Positions 7,560-17,277 of a DNA stretch of 32,795 nt are shown piece by piece. The DNA lies in the NCBI GenBank assembly GCA_014896555.1, contig JADBKC010000020.1:1-32795 (forward strand), given 5' to 3'. A model generated the notes under the pieces. It was not told where the DNA came from. It worked only from the letters and a program-made list of their open reading frames with translations, and did not search any database. Positions within the stretch are counted from its first letter, which is position 1, and each line of letters begins with the position of its first letter. Source of the stretch: Caryophanales bacterium. Lineage in GTDB: Bacteria > Bacillota > Bacilli > Bacillales > DSM-4216. Made by a program: the position numbers and the translations under genes.

Positions 7560-8270
7560 TTATTTTGGCTCTTCAAATTTATAGCCGATTCCTCTGATGG
7601 TTTTAATATATTGGGGTTTTTTCGTATTTTTTTCAATTTTTTCGCGTAAATGGCTAATATGAACATCCACAATCCGTGTATCACCAGCAAAATCATAATT
7701 CCAAACCGCATTTAGAAGCTGGTCTCTTGATAAAACGCGGCCTTTGTTTTTGATTAAGTATAAGAGCAATTCAAACTCTTTTGGCGTCAATTCTAAAAGT
7801 TGATCTTTATAATAAGCCTCATAAAGATTTTGATAAATGGTCACATCGCCAACTTGCAGAAAATCAGGCTCTTGCGACTGTTCACTTTGAGGTTCCGCAA
7901 GAAATTGCTGTCTCCTTAAAATCGCTTTCACCCTAGCCATTAATTCACGAGGGCTAAATGGCTTCGTCATATAATCATCAGCACCAAGTTCCAATCCAAG
8001 AACTTTATCGACTTCTTCATCTTTGGCGGTCAACATCAAAATGGGAATCATGATTTTTTGCTGTCGAAGTTGCTTGCAAACCTCCATGCCATCTAATTTC
8101 GGGAGCATCCAGTCCAGTATAATCAAATCTGGTTTTTCGTTAAATACTTTTTGCAAAGCCTCTTCACCGTCATACGCAGAAGTGGTTTGAAACCCCGCTT
8201 GCTCTAAATTATACTGGATCAATGTAACAATGGATGATTCATCATCGACAATCAGAATGTTTTTTTTCAT
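7560..8270 (-). CDS. phoP: OmpR/PhoB-family response regulator PhoP
   Basis: The receiver domain (residues 1-115) has the acidic pair Asp9-Asp10, the phospho-acceptor Asp53 (LIILDWMLP) and the conserved Lys103 (MTKPFSP). The C-terminal winged helix ends YIKTIRGIGYKFEEP, as in PhoB-type regulators. Length 236 aa and the position between mdh and polA match Bacillus PhoP, which governs the phosphate-starvation regulon. The partner kinase gene phoR does not follow it, so in this genome PhoP either works with a kinase encoded elsewhere or with a non-cognate one. ATG at 8270 has a GGGCGGG SD about 10 nt upstream, of moderate strength. A promoter lies about 45 nt upstream. Confidence 0.93.
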   Translation of the reverse strand: MKKNILIVDDESSIVTLIQYNLEQAGFQTTSAYDGEEALQKVFNEKPDLIILDWMLPKLDGMEVCKQLRQQKIMIPILMLTAKDEEVDKVLGLELGADDYMTKPFSPRELMARVKAILRRQQFLAEPQSEQSQEPDFLQVGDVTIYQNLYEAYYKDQLLELTPKEFELLLYLIKNKGRVLSRDQLLNAVWNYDFAGDTRIVDVHISHLREKIEKNTKKPQYIKTIRGIGYKFEEPK

Positions 8271-8313
8271 TGAAATGTATCCCGCCCTTTTTCATTTTTG
8301 TCTCTTCTCTTCC

Positions 8314-8340
8314 ATTATATAAGGTATCGTTCCTTGTCAA
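8314..8340 (-). promoter_or_regulatory. Predicted promoter of phoP
   Basis: Perfect TTGACA (8335-8340) and perfect TATAAT (8314-8319) lie on the minus strand, but the spacer is only 15 bp, shorter than the usual 17. It lies between the mdh terminator and phoP. No clear TTAACA repeats (Pho boxes) were seen. Confidence 0.5.
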
Positions 8341-8394
8341 AAGCCCTTTTCACTTATTTGCAAGGGATAAAGGGATTTATAAAAACGGGCGATG

Positions 8395-8445
8395 AAAAAA
8401 GCTCTACAAAAACGATTCGGTAAACAATCGCTTCATAGAGCTTTT
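8395..8445 (-). terminator. Intrinsic terminator after mdh
   Basis: A 10-bp stem, AAAAGCTCTA/TAGAGCTTTT (8397-8406 with 8436-8445), encloses an inner CGATT/AATCG hairpin. On the minus strand it ends in a T-rich run. It begins 12 nt after the mdh stop and closes the citZ-icd-mdh block before phoP. Confidence 0.8.
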
Positions 8446-8457
8446 CCTAACGAAATA

Positions 8458-9396
8458 TTATACTAAAGCGGACATTACGTTGCGTACGGAATCAGCGGAT
8501 TTAGCTAATGCGGCTTTTTCTTCATCCGTCAGTTCCAATTCGATGACCTTTTCAATTCCATTTGCGCCAAGAATAGTTGGAACACCAAGATAGATTCCTT
8601 CAAATCCGTATTCTCCTTCCAAATAAGCAATCGCTGGAAGGATGCGGCGCTGGTCTTTTACAATAGCTTCTGCCATTTCCACTAAGGAAGCTGCAGGTGC
8701 ATAATAAGCAGAGCCATTGCCAAGAAGATTGACAATTTCACCGCCACCTTTGCGAGTGCGTTCCACAATGGCATCTAAGCGATCTTGGGGAATTAATTTT
8801 TCAAGCGGAATTCCTCCTGCATAAGAGTAGCGGACAAGCGGAACCATATCGTCGCCGTGACCGCCAAGTACAAAACCAGTAACATCTTTAACGGAAACAT
8901 TTAATTCTTGTGCGACAAAAGTACGGAAACGAGCGGTGTCGAGCACTCCGGATTGGCCAATGACACGGTTTTTAGGGAATCCAGATTCTTTATAAACCGT
9001 ATAAGTCATGGCATCGACAGGATTTGTCAGCACAATAATAAAGCAGTTGGGAGAATATTTGACAATTTCTTTCGTAACCGCTTTTATTACCTTTTGATTT
9101 GTTTGGACAAGGTCATCGCGGCTCATGCCTGGCTTGCGGGCAATACCTGCCGTGATCACAACAACATCCGAATCTTTTGTGTCCTCATAATTGGAGGTGC
9201 CTGTAATGTTAGCATCAAAACCCTGTACTGGACTAGCTTCCAGCATATCTAATGCTTTCCCTTTTGTAGGGCTTTCTAAGTTCGGAATGTCGACTAGAAC
9301 AACATCTCCAAGCTCTTTTTGGGCTAGTAAAAATGCGGTAGTTGCTCCTGTAAAACCTGCACCGATTACAGAGATTTTTTTACGCTTCAGCGTCAT
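8458..9396 (-). CDS. mdh: Malate dehydrogenase (NAD, LDH-like type)
   Basis: Mdh interconverts malate and oxaloacetate in the TCA cycle. The nucleotide-binding motif GAGFTG is at residues 12-17 and Asp36, which binds the NAD ribose, is in VLVDIP. Arg87 and Arg93 ([11 protein letters not shown]) are the substrate arginines; an arginine at the first of these positions marks malate rather than lactate specificity. His180 in [10 protein letters not shown] is the catalytic base. Length 312 aa is normal for Bacillus. AAGGAGG precedes the ATG. It is the last gene of citZ-icd-mdh, followed by a strong terminator. An imperfect 13-bp hairpin lies between icd and mdh and may set the relative mRNA levels. 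Confidence 0.97.
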   Translation of the reverse strand: MTLKRKKISVIGAGFTGATTAFLLAQKELGDVVLVDIPNLESPTKGKALDMLEASPVQGFDANITGTSNYEDTKDSDVVVITAGIARKPGMSRDDLVQTNQKVIKAVTKEIVKYSPNCFIIVLTNPVDAMTYTVYKESGFPKNRVIGQSGVLDTARFRTFVAQELNVSVKDVTGFVLGGHGDDMVPLVRYSYAGGIPLEKLIPQDRLDAIVERTRKGGGEIVNLLGNGSAYYAPAASLVEMAEAIVKDQRRILPAIAYLEGEYGFEGIYLGVPTILGANGIEKVIELELTDEEKAALAKSADSVRNVMSALV

Positions 9397-9428
9397 AAGC
9401 AGCCCCTCCTTATTTTTTATAAATGTAA

Positions 9429-9461
9429 AGAAGCTGGCTCTCCAATCAAGAGCCGGCTTCT
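9429..9461 (-). other. Intercistronic hairpin between icd and mdh
   Basis: AGAAGCTGGCTCT (9429-9441) and AGAGCCGGCTTCT (9449-9461) form a 13-bp dyad with one non-Watson-Crick pair and a 7-nt loop. In the mRNA (minus strand) the odd pair is C-A; in the other strand it would be a G-U wobble. No U-run follows, so it is more likely a processing or stability hairpin than a full terminator. Confidence 0.55.
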
Positions 9462-9477
9462 ATCCAACAAAAGAACA

Positions 9478-10749
9478 TTATTCCATGTTTGCAATTAATT
9501 GTGATCCAAATTCGGATGTTTTGACTTCTTTAGCCCCTTCCATCAAACGGGCAAAGTCATATGTGACTACTTTGGAAGCAATGGTCTTTTCCATCGATTT
9601 GACAATTAAGTTTGCTGCTTCATTCCATCCTAAATGTTCAAGCATTAATACACCGGACAAAATAACGGATGATGGGTTCACTTTATCCAAGTTGGCATAT
9701 TTTGGAGCAGTGCCATGTGTTGCTTCAAAAATAGCATGTCCCGTTTCATAGTTAATATTAGCACCTGGAGCAATTCCAATTCCGCCCACTTGAGCAGCAA
9801 GAGCGTCAGAAATGTAGTCTCCATTTAAATTCATCGTAGCCACTACATCAAATTCACGAGGACGCGTTAAGATTTGTTGCAAGAAAATGTCTGCAATTGC
9901 ATCTTTAATAATAATTTTCCCAGCTGCTTCCGCCTCTTGTTGAGCTTTGTTGGCAGCTTCTGTTCCTTTTTCTTCTTTGATGCGGTCATATTGAGCCCAT
10001 GTGAATACTTTATCGCCGAACTCTTCTTCCGCTAATTCGTATCCCCAATTTTTGAAGGCTCCTTCTGTGAATTTCATAATATTTCCTTTATGTACTAACG
10101 TAACAGATTTTCTGCCTTCTTTAATCGCATAGTTAATAGCCGCTCTTATAAGACGCTTAGATCCTTCTTCCGAAACGGGTTTAATGCCGATTCCAGAAGT
10201 TTCTGGGAAGCGGATTTTTTTGACGCCCATTTCATTTTGAAGAAAATCAATGACTTTTTTCACTTCAGGAGTGCCTTTTTGATATTCAATTCCAGCGTAA
10301 ATATCTTCCGTATTTTCACGGAAAATGACCATATCGGTATCTTGTGGACGTTTTACTGGTGAAGGTACTCCTTCAAAATAACGTACTGGACGCAGGCATA
10401 CAAAAAGATCGAGTTCTTGACGCAAAGCAACATTTAAAGAACGAATTCCCCCGCCTACTGGAGTCGTTAAAGGCCCTTTAATCGCAATTAAATAATCACG
10501 AATGACATCCAATGTTTCTTGCGGAAGCCAGTCACCTGTTTTATTGAAAGCTTTTTCGCCAGCATACACTTCTTTCCAGACGATTTTTCTTTCACCTTTA
10601 TAGGCTTTTTCTACCGCTGCATCTAAAACGCGTGAAGCTGCCCTCCAAATATCAGGGCCCGTACCATCCCCTTCAATAAACGGAATAATTGGATTGTTAG
10701 GTACGTTTAAGACTCCGTTTTGCACTGTGATTTTTTCGCCTTGTGACAT
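9478..10749 (-). CDS. icd: Isocitrate dehydrogenase (NADP)
   Basis: Icd oxidatively decarboxylates isocitrate to 2-oxoglutarate with NADP. The sequence has the N-terminal [14 protein letters not shown], the substrate loop [13 protein letters not shown] with Ser104 at the same number as in the B. subtilis enzyme, [14 protein letters not shown], the metal aspartates in the [11 protein letters not shown] region, and the cofactor motif [11 protein letters not shown]. Length 423 aa is normal. GGAGG lies 9 nt before the ATG. It is the middle gene of citZ-icd-mdh. A possible own promoter and a strong hairpin stand before it, so it may be transcribed both from citZ and independently. Confidence 0.97.
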   Translation of the reverse strand: MSQGEKITVQNGVLNVPNNPIIPFIEGDGTGPDIWRAASRVLDAAVEKAYKGERKIVWKEVYAGEKAFNKTGDWLPQETLDVIRDYLIAIKGPLTTPVGGGIRSLNVALRQELDLFVCLRPVRYFEGVPSPVKRPQDTDMVIFRENTEDIYAGIEYQKGTPEVKKVIDFLQNEMGVKKIRFPETSGIGIKPVSEEGSKRLIRAAINYAIKEGRKSVTLVHKGNIMKFTEGAFKNWGYELAEEEFGDKVFTWAQYDRIKEEKGTEAANKAQQEAEAAGKIIIKDAIADIFLQQILTRPREFDVVATMNLNGDYISDALAAQVGGIGIAPGANINYETGHAIFEATHGTAPKYANLDKVNPSSVILSGVLMLEHLGWNEAANLIVKSMEKTIASKVVTYDFARLMEGAKEVKTSEFGSQLIANME

Positions 10750-10775
10750 GTTCTTATACCTCCAATTTCAGAATC

Positions 10776-10806
10776 AAAGGTTAGAAGCCATCGGCATCTA
10801 ACCTTT
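10776..10806 (-). other. Strong hairpin in the icd leader
   Basis: AAAGGTTAGA (10776-10785) pairs perfectly with TCTAACCTTT (10797-10806), and an inner GCC/GGC continues the helix. No U-run follows; the icd SD comes 14 nt later. If the candidate icd promoter is used, the hairpin would sit within about 8 nt of the 5' end of the mRNA, where it would protect against 5' decay. Confidence 0.6.
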
Positions 10807-10820
10807 GTGCAACTATTCTT

Positions 10821-10849
10821 AGTACACCAATAATTCACGCATTTGTAAA
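10821..10849 (-). promoter_or_regulatory. Candidate internal promoter for icd
   Basis: TTTACA (10844-10849) and TGTACT (10821-10826) are separated by 17 bp on the minus strand. The -35 is good (5/6) and the -10 moderate (4/6). It lies in the citZ-icd gap. Confidence 0.4.
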
Positions 10850-10934
10850 GAATAGATTTACAAACTCGCTTTTTGCGCTGGCAAGCGCTGTCAACAGTTC
10901 ATGATCGTTATCACCCTCAAATAAAGGCTTTTTA

Positions 10935-12050
10935 TTAACGATCTTCAAGTGGTACATACACTTGTTTGGATGGGCCAACGTATTCTGCACGCGGACGAAT
11001 TAAGCGGTTGTTTTCATATTGTTCTAAAATATGAGCAAGCCATCCTGAAACGCGGCTAACAGCAAAGATTGGCGTGAAAAGATCATGATCGATTCCCAAG
11101 CTGTGGTAAACGGATGCAGAATAGAAATCGACATTCGGCGGCAAACCTTTTTCTGACGTGACAATTTCTTCAATTCGAGTAGAAATTTCAAACCATTTCG
11201 GTTCTCCTCTGAGAGCTGTTAATTTTCGAGACATTTCTTTTAAATGTTTTGCACGAGGATCACCTTTTCGGTATACTCTATGGCCAAATCCCATAATCTT
11301 TTCTTTGTTGTCCAATTTTTTCCGAATGTATGGTTCCACGTTTTCAACGGAATCGATTTCCGTCAGCATTTTCATTACTTGTTCATTTGCACCGCCATGA
11401 AGAGGTCCTTTTAACGCTCCGATAGCTGAGGTAATGCCAGAATAAATATCTGATAACGTGGCGACACATACACGAGCGGTAAAAGTAGAAGCGTTCAATT
11501 CATGATCGGCATGTAAGATCAACGCTTTGTTAAATGCTTCTTCTTCAATGCTTTCCGGTTCTTTTCCATTTAGCATATAAAGAAAATTCGCTGCAAAGCT
11601 TAAATTTTTGTTTGGCGCAATTGGTTCAAGCCCTTTACGAATGCGGGCAAAGGTGGTTACCAATGCAGGCATTTTCGCTTGCAGGCGGATTGCTTTGCGA
11701 TAATTCGCTTCATCGCTCATATCGTCCGCTTCTTCGTCATACAATCCTAAAAAAGAAACTGCCGTGCGAAGTGCGGCCATCGGATGAACTTTATCAATTG
11801 GATACATTTTAAAATGGTCAATAATTTCTTGAGGAATTTCGTAGTTTTCAGAAAGCTGATTTTTTAATTCAACTAATTCCGCTTTTGTCGGCAAACGGCG
11901 ATGCCACAGCAGATATATCACTTCTTCAAACGAAGCATTTTCCGCTAAGTCATCAATGTTATAACCCACATATGTAAGGGTATCATCAATAATAGAACTT
12001 ACCGAAGTAGTGGCAGCAACTACTCCTTCAAGACCACGAGTTGCAGTCAT
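10935..12050 (-). CDS. citZ: Citrate synthase (type II, Gram-positive form)
   Basis: CitZ condenses acetyl-CoA and oxaloacetate into citrate. The catalytic triad is visible: His in LKGPLHGGANE, His in GFGHRVYRKGDPR, and Asp in the VDFYSASVYHSLGI segment. ILHADHELNASTFTARV is another family block. At 371 aa it matches the shorter bacilli enzymes. AAAGGAGAG precedes the ATG. It heads the citZ-icd-mdh operon. Upstream are a good sigma-A promoter, a near-perfect cre box at the start site and a roughly 145-nt leader with a dyad, so CcpA catabolite control and possibly RNA-level control are expected. In B. subtilis the citZ leader is also bound by aconitase. Confidence 0.97.
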   Translation of the reverse strand: MTATRGLEGVVAATTSVSSIIDDTLTYVGYNIDDLAENASFEEVIYLLWHRRLPTKAELVELKNQLSENYEIPQEIIDHFKMYPIDKVHPMAALRTAVSFLGLYDEEADDMSDEANYRKAIRLQAKMPALVTTFARIRKGLEPIAPNKNLSFAANFLYMLNGKEPESIEEEAFNKALILHADHELNASTFTARVCVATLSDIYSGITSAIGALKGPLHGGANEQVMKMLTEIDSVENVEPYIRKKLDNKEKIMGFGHRVYRKGDPRAKHLKEMSRKLTALRGEPKWFEISTRIEEIVTSEKGLPPNVDFYSASVYHSLGIDHDLFTPIFAVSRVSGWLAHILEQYENNRLIRPRAEYVGPSKQVYVPLEDR

Positions 12051-12115
12051 ACAAATCTCTCCTTTGTCTTAAATTTCCCCATTACCCACTTTTTTGTAAA
12101 TAATGAAAAAATAGC

Positions 12116-12156
12116 AAAAAAATTTACCTGAGCAATTGCTCAACTTGTGGACAGGT
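12116..12156 (-). promoter_or_regulatory. citZ leader stem-loop followed by a T-run
   Basis: On the minus strand ACCTG (12152-12156) can close on CAGGT (12126-12130) around the palindrome TGAGCAATTGCTCA (12129-12142), whose core forms GAGC-AATT-GCTC. A seven-T run (12116-12122) follows after GGTAAA. The shape is that of a weak attenuator or a protein-binding stem-loop in the citZ 5' UTR. Function is inferred only. Confidence 0.45.
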
Positions 12157-12180
12157 TCCTTTCTATTCAATTCAAACTAA

Positions 12181-12195
12181 AGGATGCGCTTTCAC
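12181..12195 (-). promoter_or_regulatory. cre box (CcpA operator) of citZ
   Basis: On the minus strand GTGAAAGCGCATCCT fits the cre consensus WTGNAANCGNWNNCW at every defined position except the first W. It lies just downstream of the -10, around the expected start site, a position that blocks initiation or early elongation. CcpA control of citZ is established in B. subtilis. Confidence 0.75.
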
Positions 12196-12200
12196 GTCTT

Positions 12201-12229
12201 ATTATAACTAATTATCTGACTTTTGTGAA
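12201..12229 (-). promoter_or_regulatory. Sigma-A promoter of citZ
   Basis: TTCACA (12224-12229) and perfect TATAAT (12201-12206) have a 17-bp spacer on the minus strand. The cre box starts 5 bp downstream of the -10. The TAACTAATTAT repeat here was considered as a CcpC dyad but its spacing is wrong. Confidence 0.75.
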
Positions 12230-12303
12230 CCAAAAGCGATTAAAATTAAAAAAATTATTTTTTTAGAAAAATGACTTTTTTATTAAAAATAATCGAACAT
12301 TTT

Positions 12304-12762
12304 TTAATGAAAAAAACTAAAGACTCTCATCGCCATATAAGCGATTCCTGCCCCAATAAGGGGTCCGACAGCCACTCCTTTAAAGAAAGCAATCGAAAGC
12401 ACCGTCCCAAAAACAAGTGACGTCGTGATATGAGGAGATTCGGCCAATAAAGCGACTCCATGCTTTCCTAAAATCGCAACGATTATACCGGAAACTAAAG
12501 CGATCCAAGCATAGGGCGATTTCAAAGAATCCGTTAAATCTCTAAAACCAATCTCGCCTGTTGCAATAGGCACAAGGACAGCCACTGTAATAATGGTTAC
12601 ACCCCAATTGATCCCTTTTGAACGGATCAATGAAAAAATGTTATCATCGGTACCGATGACTTTTAAAACGAATAGTATGGCTATCGCTATCATTAAAGAC
12701 TGGTTTTTGGAAATAAAACTGATAGCTAAAAGCAGCAGCAAAAATATAAGGGATTGTGACAT
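12304..12762 (-). CDS. ytwI: DUF441 family membrane protein YtwI
   Basis: This 152-aa protein is almost entirely hydrophobic, with about four transmembrane segments: residues about 3-33, 52-70, 85-103 and 115-148. It has small-residue motifs (GVALLAESPH, GVAVGPLIGAGIAYM) typical of DUF441/UPF0756. No function is established for the family. ATG at 12762 follows AAGGA with a spacer of about 10 nt. It lies upstream of citZ in the same direction but separated by 253 bp containing the citZ promoter, and is divergent from ytvI. A palindrome, CCTATTGAATAGG, lies at 12814-12826 in the shared upstream region. Confidence 0.9.
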   Translation of the reverse strand: MSQSLIFLLLLLAISFISKNQSLMIAIAILFVLKVIGTDDNIFSLIRSKGINWGVTIITVAVLVPIATGEIGFRDLTDSLKSPYAWIALVSGIIVAILGKHGVALLAESPHITTSLVFGTVLSIAFFKGVAVGPLIGAGIAYMAMRVFSFFH

Positions 12763-12957
12763 TATGACTCATTCCTTTCTTTAAAATTTCAATCAGCATA
12801 AGTTTTTCATGTTCCTATTGAATAGGTTTTGATTTGACATAATCTTCCTCACATAAATGGACTATCATTCATGAAAATCATCCGCTGGCCCTTAAATGAT
12901 CCTAACATGGCCATTATGCTGCAAGGAAAGATAAGGCTTTTATTCTCACTAGCGAAC

Positions 12958-12966
12958 TGCTACAAT
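12958..12966 (+). promoter_or_regulatory. Candidate extended -10 promoter of ytvI
   Basis: TGC followed by TACAAT (12961-12966) fits an extended -10, with only a weak -35 (TTTATT-like) 17 bp upstream. It stands about 45 nt before the ytvI start. The rest of the 249-bp ytwI-ytvI divergent gap shows no ORF. Confidence 0.4.
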
Positions 12967-13011
12967 ACAATTAGATTGTGACATCTTCATATATAAGGAG
13001 AGAATAGTCGA

Positions 13012-14145
13012 TTGAATCCTGAAAAGCTATATCGTATTCTACGCTTTTTTATTGTGGTTGGAACTGTTTTGCTTTTGTTGTACGCACTCTTTGTCGTGTC
13101 AAAAGTAACCTATCCGTTCATTATTGCACTGGCGATCGCTTTTTTGATCAACCCACTCGTGAATGTTCTCGAGAAGCGCTTAAAGTTCCCAAGACCTGTT
13201 GCGGTGATTGCCTCGATCCTTATTATTTTTGGAATTTTTATCGGTATAATTTCTTTACTGATTACAGAAATTGTGGCGGGTGCGAATTATCTGGCAAACG
13301 TAGTCCCAAAACAAGTGGAAACGATTGTCAAATACACGGAAAATTTTATTGCCAGCCAAATCATTCCGTTTTATGAACAAGCCTCAAGGCTGTTCAAAAA
13401 TTTGGACGCTAACCAACAGGAAACCATTTTAAGCAATATTCAAAATGCCGGCCAAAAAATTGCCACAAATGCCGGGGAGTTTTTAAAAAATTTCTTCTTA
13501 AAGCTTCCTGATTTAATTTCTTGGATTCCTAATGCTGCTACTGTTTTAATCTTTTCATTACTAGCCACTTTTTTTATAAGCAAAGATTGGGACCGCCTAA
13601 AAGGTCGATTTGGAAAATATATGCCAAATAAAGCACGTTCAAGCAGTGAACAGGTATTTGTGGACCTCAAAAAAGCACTTTTTGGTTTTATCCGCGCTCA
13701 ACTCACACTCATTTCGATGACCGCTGTGATCGTATTGATTGGACTTCTTATTTTGAGAGTTAAATACGCCATTACGATTGCTTTAGTTACTGGACTTGTG
13801 GATCTTATGCCTTACCTTGGAACCGGAGTGGTGTTTGTCCCGTGGATTATTTATGAATTCATTTCCGGGGAAGTTTCGCTTGGAATTGGTCTTTCGGTTC
13901 TTTATGTAATCGTCATTGCCCAGCGCCAATTTATGGAACCAAAAGTGCTTTCTTCCAGCATCGGCTTGGATCCTTTAGCCACATTGATCGCATTATTTGT
14001 CGGCTTTAAAGTCGTCGGGTTTTTTGGCCTCATTCTAGGACCGGTCGTTCTTGTCATCTTCAAGACTCTCCACCAAGCCAATGTATTTCAAGATTTATGG
14101 AACTATATCATGAAAGGAAGTTCGACAGACAAAAATGTCAGCTGA
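13012..14145 (+). CDS. ytvI: AI-2E/PerM family membrane protein YtvI, sporulation-associated
   Basis: This 377-aa membrane protein of the AI-2E exporter/permease family has hydrophobic helices near residues 10-50, 65-90, 150-190, 220-250, 260-300 and 310-355. The family signature region reads LVDLMPYLGTGVVFVPW and later SSSIGLDPLATLIALFVGFKVVGFFGLILGPV. The Bacillus orthologue is called a sporulation membrane protein; no substrate is known. The start is TTG at 13012, 11 nt after AAGGAG; no ATG is available nearby. It is the only plus-strand gene between 8 and 25 kb. Its stop codon falls within the loop of its own terminator hairpin. Confidence 0.92.
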   Translation: MNPEKLYRILRFFIVVGTVLLLLYALFVVSKVTYPFIIALAIAFLINPLVNVLEKRLKFPRPVAVIASILIIFGIFIGIISLLITEIVAGANYLANVVPKQVETIVKYTENFIASQIIPFYEQASRLFKNLDANQQETILSNIQNAGQKIATNAGEFLKNFFLKLPDLISWIPNAATVLIFSLLATFFISKDWDRLKGRFGKYMPNKARSSSEQVFVDLKKALFGFIRAQLTLISMTAVIVLIGLLILRVKYAITIALVTGLVDLMPYLGTGVVFVPWIIYEFISGEVSLGIGLSVLYVIVIAQRQFMEPKVLSSSIGLDPLATLIALFVGFKVVGFFGLILGPVVLVIFKTLHQANVFQDLWNYIMKGSSTDKNVS

Positions 14146-14166
14146 AAAAGCTGACATTTTTGTTTT
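14131..14166 (+). terminator. Terminator overlapping the ytvI stop codon (usable on both strands)
   Basis: A perfect 13-bp stem, AAAAATGTCAGCT/AGCTGACATTTTT (14131-14143 with 14149-14161), has a 5-nt loop and a following T-rich run. The ytvI TGA (14143-14145) is at the stem-loop junction. The A/T flanks make it usable for minus-strand transcripts from pyk as well. Confidence 0.88.
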
Positions 14167-14351
14167 TAACATAATCATCCATCTTCCTGATTCGATTTCA
14201 AAATTTTCCTGATAAAGAAGCACATCTTTTTTTGCCAATAATAATGAAGCGTTCCTCGATGAATGAGAGATTCATGATTCTACTAAAGACTCCAAACGAA
14301 AAACCTTCTTGTTGAAATCCTATGTTCATCTTGTATTTATCCCTTTTGGTC

Positions 14352-14379
14352 ATAAGAATCTAGGGAGCTAGCTTCTTAT
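14352..14379 (-). other. Hairpin just past the pyk stop codon
   Basis: ATAAGAA-x-CTAG (14352-14363) and CTAG-x-TTCTTAT (14368-14379) form an 11-bp dyad with one internal mismatch and a 4-nt loop. It starts 3 nt after the pyk stop. There is no T-run after it, so it may be a 3' stability hairpin; the ytvI terminator further on can stop transcription. The gap 14167-14351 holds no ORF. Confidence 0.5.
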
Positions 14380-14382
14380 ACG

Positions 14383-16143
14383 CTAGAGTACGCTGGCATG
14401 TCCGTTATAAATTACACCGCATGCAGCATCAACGGTGACTTCCTGTCCTTCTTTCAGATTTTTCATGGCATCTTCTACTCCAACTATGACTGGAATTCCT
14501 AAATTCAATCCTACAACAGCCCCGTGGCTAGTTAATCCGTCTTCTTCTGTTACAAGGGCTGCACATTTTTCAATGGCTGGAACCATGTCTTTATCTGTTC
14601 CTATTGTGACTAAAATCGAATCCTCTTGCACTTTTTCTAATGCTTCTTTTGCATTTTTGGCGATGACTACTTTCCCTACAGCCGATTTTCTCCCAATTCC
14701 TTGTCCTTTTGCAAGGATATCTCCCACGACATGGATTTTCATTAAATTGGTCGTACCGGATTCACCAACAGGAACTCCAGCCGTAATCACAACGAAGTCT
14801 CCTTGTTTGACCATGCCAGAATTTAATCCTGCGAGAACAGCCAGCTCCAACATTTCATCGGTGGATTCAGCTGCTTTGCTTTTTTGCGGATATACCCCCC
14901 ATACAAGCGCAAGGCGGCGGCAAACTTGCTCATTAGAAGTAACAGCAATAATCGGTGCTTTCGTTCTGTAGCGTGAAATCATTTTTGCCGTATGGCCGCT
15001 TACAGTTGGTGCGATAATCGCATGAACATCTAAATGAAGAGCCGTATAGGCAACGGACTGGCCAATGGCATTTGTCATATTATGTCCTATGTTCCTGCTT
15101 CTATCGGCCAATATGGCAGGATAATTCAGCGCCTTTTCCACACGGGAAGCAATTCGATGCATCGTTTGTACAGCCTCAAGCGGATACGCTCCTGCTGCTG
15201 TTTCTCCTGATAACATGATCGCATCGGTCCCATCAAAGATGGCATTTGCCACATCACTCGCTTCTGCACGGGTCGGACGCGGATTTCTTTGCATGGAATC
15301 CAGCATCTGTGTCGCGGTAATGACCGGTTTCCCCATTTCATTGCATTTTTTGATCAGTTCTTTTTGAACGAGCGGAACCTCTTCAGCTGGAATTTCTACA
15401 CCCAAATCGCCTCTTGCTACCATTAGCCCATCTGATACTTCCAAGATTTCATCAATGTTATCAACCCCCTCTTGGTTTTCGATTTTAGGAATGATTTGGA
15501 TGTGTGTAGCATTATATTCCTCAAGAATTTGGCGAATTTCTAATACATCGGATGCCCGCCTAACAAAAGAAGCAGCAATGAAATCAATTCCCTGCTGGAT
15601 TCCAAAAATGATGTCTTTTGCATCCTTTTCGGTCATTCCAGGCAAATTAACGGAAACACCGGGAACATTTACTCCTTTTTTATTCTTAAGGATACCGCTG
15701 TTCAATACTTTCGTATGAATTTCCCCATTTTCTTTGTCGATTGAAACGATTTCCAATCCGATCAAACCGTCATCCAGCAAGATTTTCGATCCGAGTTGTA
15801 CATCATCGATTAAGTTTGGGTAAGTGACCGAAATTTTTTCTGCCGTGCCTGTTACTTCTTTCATAGAAACAATCACATTAGTGCCTTTTTTCAGCTCGAC
15901 GGCACCGTTTTCCATATTATGTGTGCGAATTTCCGGTCCTTTTGTATCTAGCAAAATGGCTACGGTTTTGCCGGTTTGTCTGGCAGCCTCACGAATATTT
16001 CGAATTCGAACAGCATGTTCTTCATGATCTCCATGAGAGAAATTTAATCGCGCGACATTCATCCCGGCTTCCATTAATTTTGTCAACATTTCTACGCTTT
16101 CGCTTGCTGGCCCAATCGTACATACAATTTTCGTTTTTCTCAT
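14383..16143 (-). CDS. pyk: Pyruvate kinase with C-terminal PEP-utiliser domain
   Basis: Pyk transfers phosphate from phosphoenolpyruvate to ADP, the last step of glycolysis. The N-terminal barrel begins [13 protein letters not shown] and has the active-site [33 protein letters not shown] and [10 protein letters not shown] blocks. After the allosteric C-domain there is an extra domain (about 475-586) with the swivelling PEP-utiliser signature [23 protein letters not shown], as in Bacillus and Geobacillus enzymes. The frame is open to an ATG at 16158, but ATG at 16143 gives MRKTKIVCT and 586 aa, and a GGGTGGG SD sits 5 nt upstream. It follows pfkA by 24 nt; the two are cotranscribed. Confidence 0.96.
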   Translation of the reverse strand: MRKTKIVCTIGPASESVEMLTKLMEAGMNVARLNFSHGDHEEHAVRIRNIREAARQTGKTVAILLDTKGPEIRTHNMENGAVELKKGTNVIVSMKEVTGTAEKISVTYPNLIDDVQLGSKILLDDGLIGLEIVSIDKENGEIHTKVLNSGILKNKKGVNVPGVSVNLPGMTEKDAKDIIFGIQQGIDFIAASFVRRASDVLEIRQILEEYNATHIQIIPKIENQEGVDNIDEILEVSDGLMVARGDLGVEIPAEEVPLVQKELIKKCNEMGKPVITATQMLDSMQRNPRPTRAEASDVANAIFDGTDAIMLSGETAAGAYPLEAVQTMHRIASRVEKALNYPAILADRSRNIGHNMTNAIGQSVAYTALHLDVHAIIAPTVSGHTAKMISRYRTKAPIIAVTSNEQVCRRLALVWGVYPQKSKAAESTDEMLELAVLAGLNSGMVKQGDFVVITAGVPVGESGTTNLMKIHVVGDILAKGQGIGRKSAVGKVVIAKNAKEALEKVQEDSILVTIGTDKDMVPAIEKCAALVTEEDGLTSHGAVVGLNLGIPVIVGVEDAMKNLKEGQEVTVDAACGVIYNGHASVL

Positions 16144-16167
16144 GGTTTCCCACCCCATATCAAAAAA

Positions 16168-17277
<1,110 letters not shown>

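Noticed and set aside
9191-9751. 186-codon plus-strand ORF spanning the mdh-icd junction
   Set aside because: Antisense to the ends of two well-supported genes and across a hairpin; no independent evidence.
12201-12220. CcpC-type dyad at the citZ promoter
   Set aside because: ATAA and TTAT are present but separated by 4 instead of 7 bases, and the region is AT-rich, so chance is likely.
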